From positions 1-7,093 of the forward strand of contig JAICVE010000141.1 of the NCBI GenBank assembly GCA_025935475.1: a stretch of DNA of 7,093 nt, in the 5' to 3' direction. Numbering within the stretch: the first letter of the stretch is position 1; each line of letters opens with the position of its first letter. The notes beneath the pieces were generated by a model that ran no database searches, was not told the DNA's origin, and saw only the letters and a program-made list of their open reading frames with translations. Source of the DNA: Nitrospira sp. Its GTDB lineage: Bacteria > Nitrospirota > Nitrospiria > Nitrospirales > Nitrospiraceae. Made by a program: the position numbers and the translations under genes. This document shows positions 6,649-7,093 of the stretch, piece after piece.

Positions 6649-7050
6649 ATGCCTCCTCACCGCGTTCTATTGGTCGATGATTACGTGCCGGTCCGCATTA
6701 CACTGCGTAATATGCTCAAAGGGTATCCTGATCTTCAAATCGTGGGAGAAGCGTGCGATGGTAAACAAGCTATAGAACAGGTTGCAGCCTGTCAGCCGGA
6801 CATTATCCTTATGGATTACAACATGCCTGTGATGAACGGCATTGAAGCTGCCCGCCTTATCAAAACATCCTGGGCAGCGACAGTGATTATTGGATTATGT
6901 ACGGTTCCGGATACCTGCATCACGGATGGATTTCTGAATGCAGGCGCCCTAGCCGTAGTACACAAAGAACGGATAGAGCATGTTCATTCGGCGATTCAAC
7001 GAGTTGTTCCCAAAAGCGCGTCATCGGATCGCCTTGTCGCGCAACCTTAA
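6649..7050 (+). CDS. Receiver-only response regulator 2
   Basis: This 133-residue stand-alone receiver is related to the preceding protein and begins 25 nt after its stop, so the two are probably co-transcribed. It shows D10 and D11 (LLVDDY), phospho-acceptor D56 (ILMDYNMP) and K106 (VVHKER). At the switch position the expected Ser/Thr is Cys84 (IIGLCTVP), with a Thr next to it, which may alter the phosphorylation-induced switch or slow signalling. A tail of about 15 residues after the last helix (PKSASSDRLVAQP) carries no output domain. No clear Shine-Dalgarno precedes the ATG, but ACAGCTATG matches the start context of receiver 1. The pair looks like a tandem duplication followed by divergence. 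The function beyond being a phospho-receiver cannot be read from sequence. Confidence 0.87.
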   Translation: MPPHRVLLVDDYVPVRITLRNMLKGYPDLQIVGEACDGKQAIEQVAACQPDIILMDYNMPVMNGIEAARLIKTSWAATVIIGLCTVPDTCITDGFLNAGALAVVHKERIEHVHSAIQRVVPKSASSDRLVAQP

Positions 7051-7093
7051 GGATCGCAATACCGCAAAGCCATTTGATAACGCCCTCTCCGCA
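7051..7093. other. Window end, no feature seen
   Basis: The last 43 bases after receiver 2 show no hairpin followed by T-run and no start of a further gene that can be supported. Confidence 0.4.

Overview
The window reads as a piece of a moderately GC-rich Gram-negative chromosome. The mix of genes recalls Nitrospira-type bacteria (Nitrospirota): a cyanobacteria/Nitrospira-style filamentous-haemagglutinin-like exoprotein, an orphan multi-spanning sensor-kinase membrane domain, and stand-alone NarL-like receiver proteins. This assignment is by recognition only; no marker gene is present.

Layout. Bases 1-2799 (+) hold most of a two-partner-secretion (TPS) exoprotein, cut at its N-terminus by the window edge. 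Bases 2827-3140 (+) hold a frameshifted remnant of a sensor-kinase membrane domain, visible only when two reading frames are joined. Bases 3202-5013 (-) encode a 603-residue potassium importer of the KimA (formerly YdaO) family, with two hairpins in its leader. Bases 5058-5631 contain no intact gene, but on the minus strand carry two decayed stretches that share a protein motif (LIQQAERW) and look like diverged copies of one coding segment. Bases 5632-6048 (-) encode a small, single-span membrane protein of unknown function. After a divergent intergenic region, 6246-6623 (+) and 6649-7050 (+) encode two tandem receiver-only response regulators that resemble each other.

How the genes relate. 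There is no single obvious pathway. The adhesin-like exoprotein would need an outer-membrane TpsB partner, which is not in the window. KimA imports K+ independently of its neighbours. The two receivers lack output domains, so they must act through protein partners or as phosphate sinks; the only histidine-kinase trace nearby is the broken sensor domain about 3 kb away, with no kinase core. The region looks like ordinary accessory chromosome with gene decay (one sensor remnant, two paralogous remnants) between intact genes. I found no CRISPR array, phage, transposase, tRNA or rRNA. The points most worth following up are the frameshifted sensor remnant, the paired degenerate copies, the kimA leader hairpins and the Cys substitution in the second receiver.
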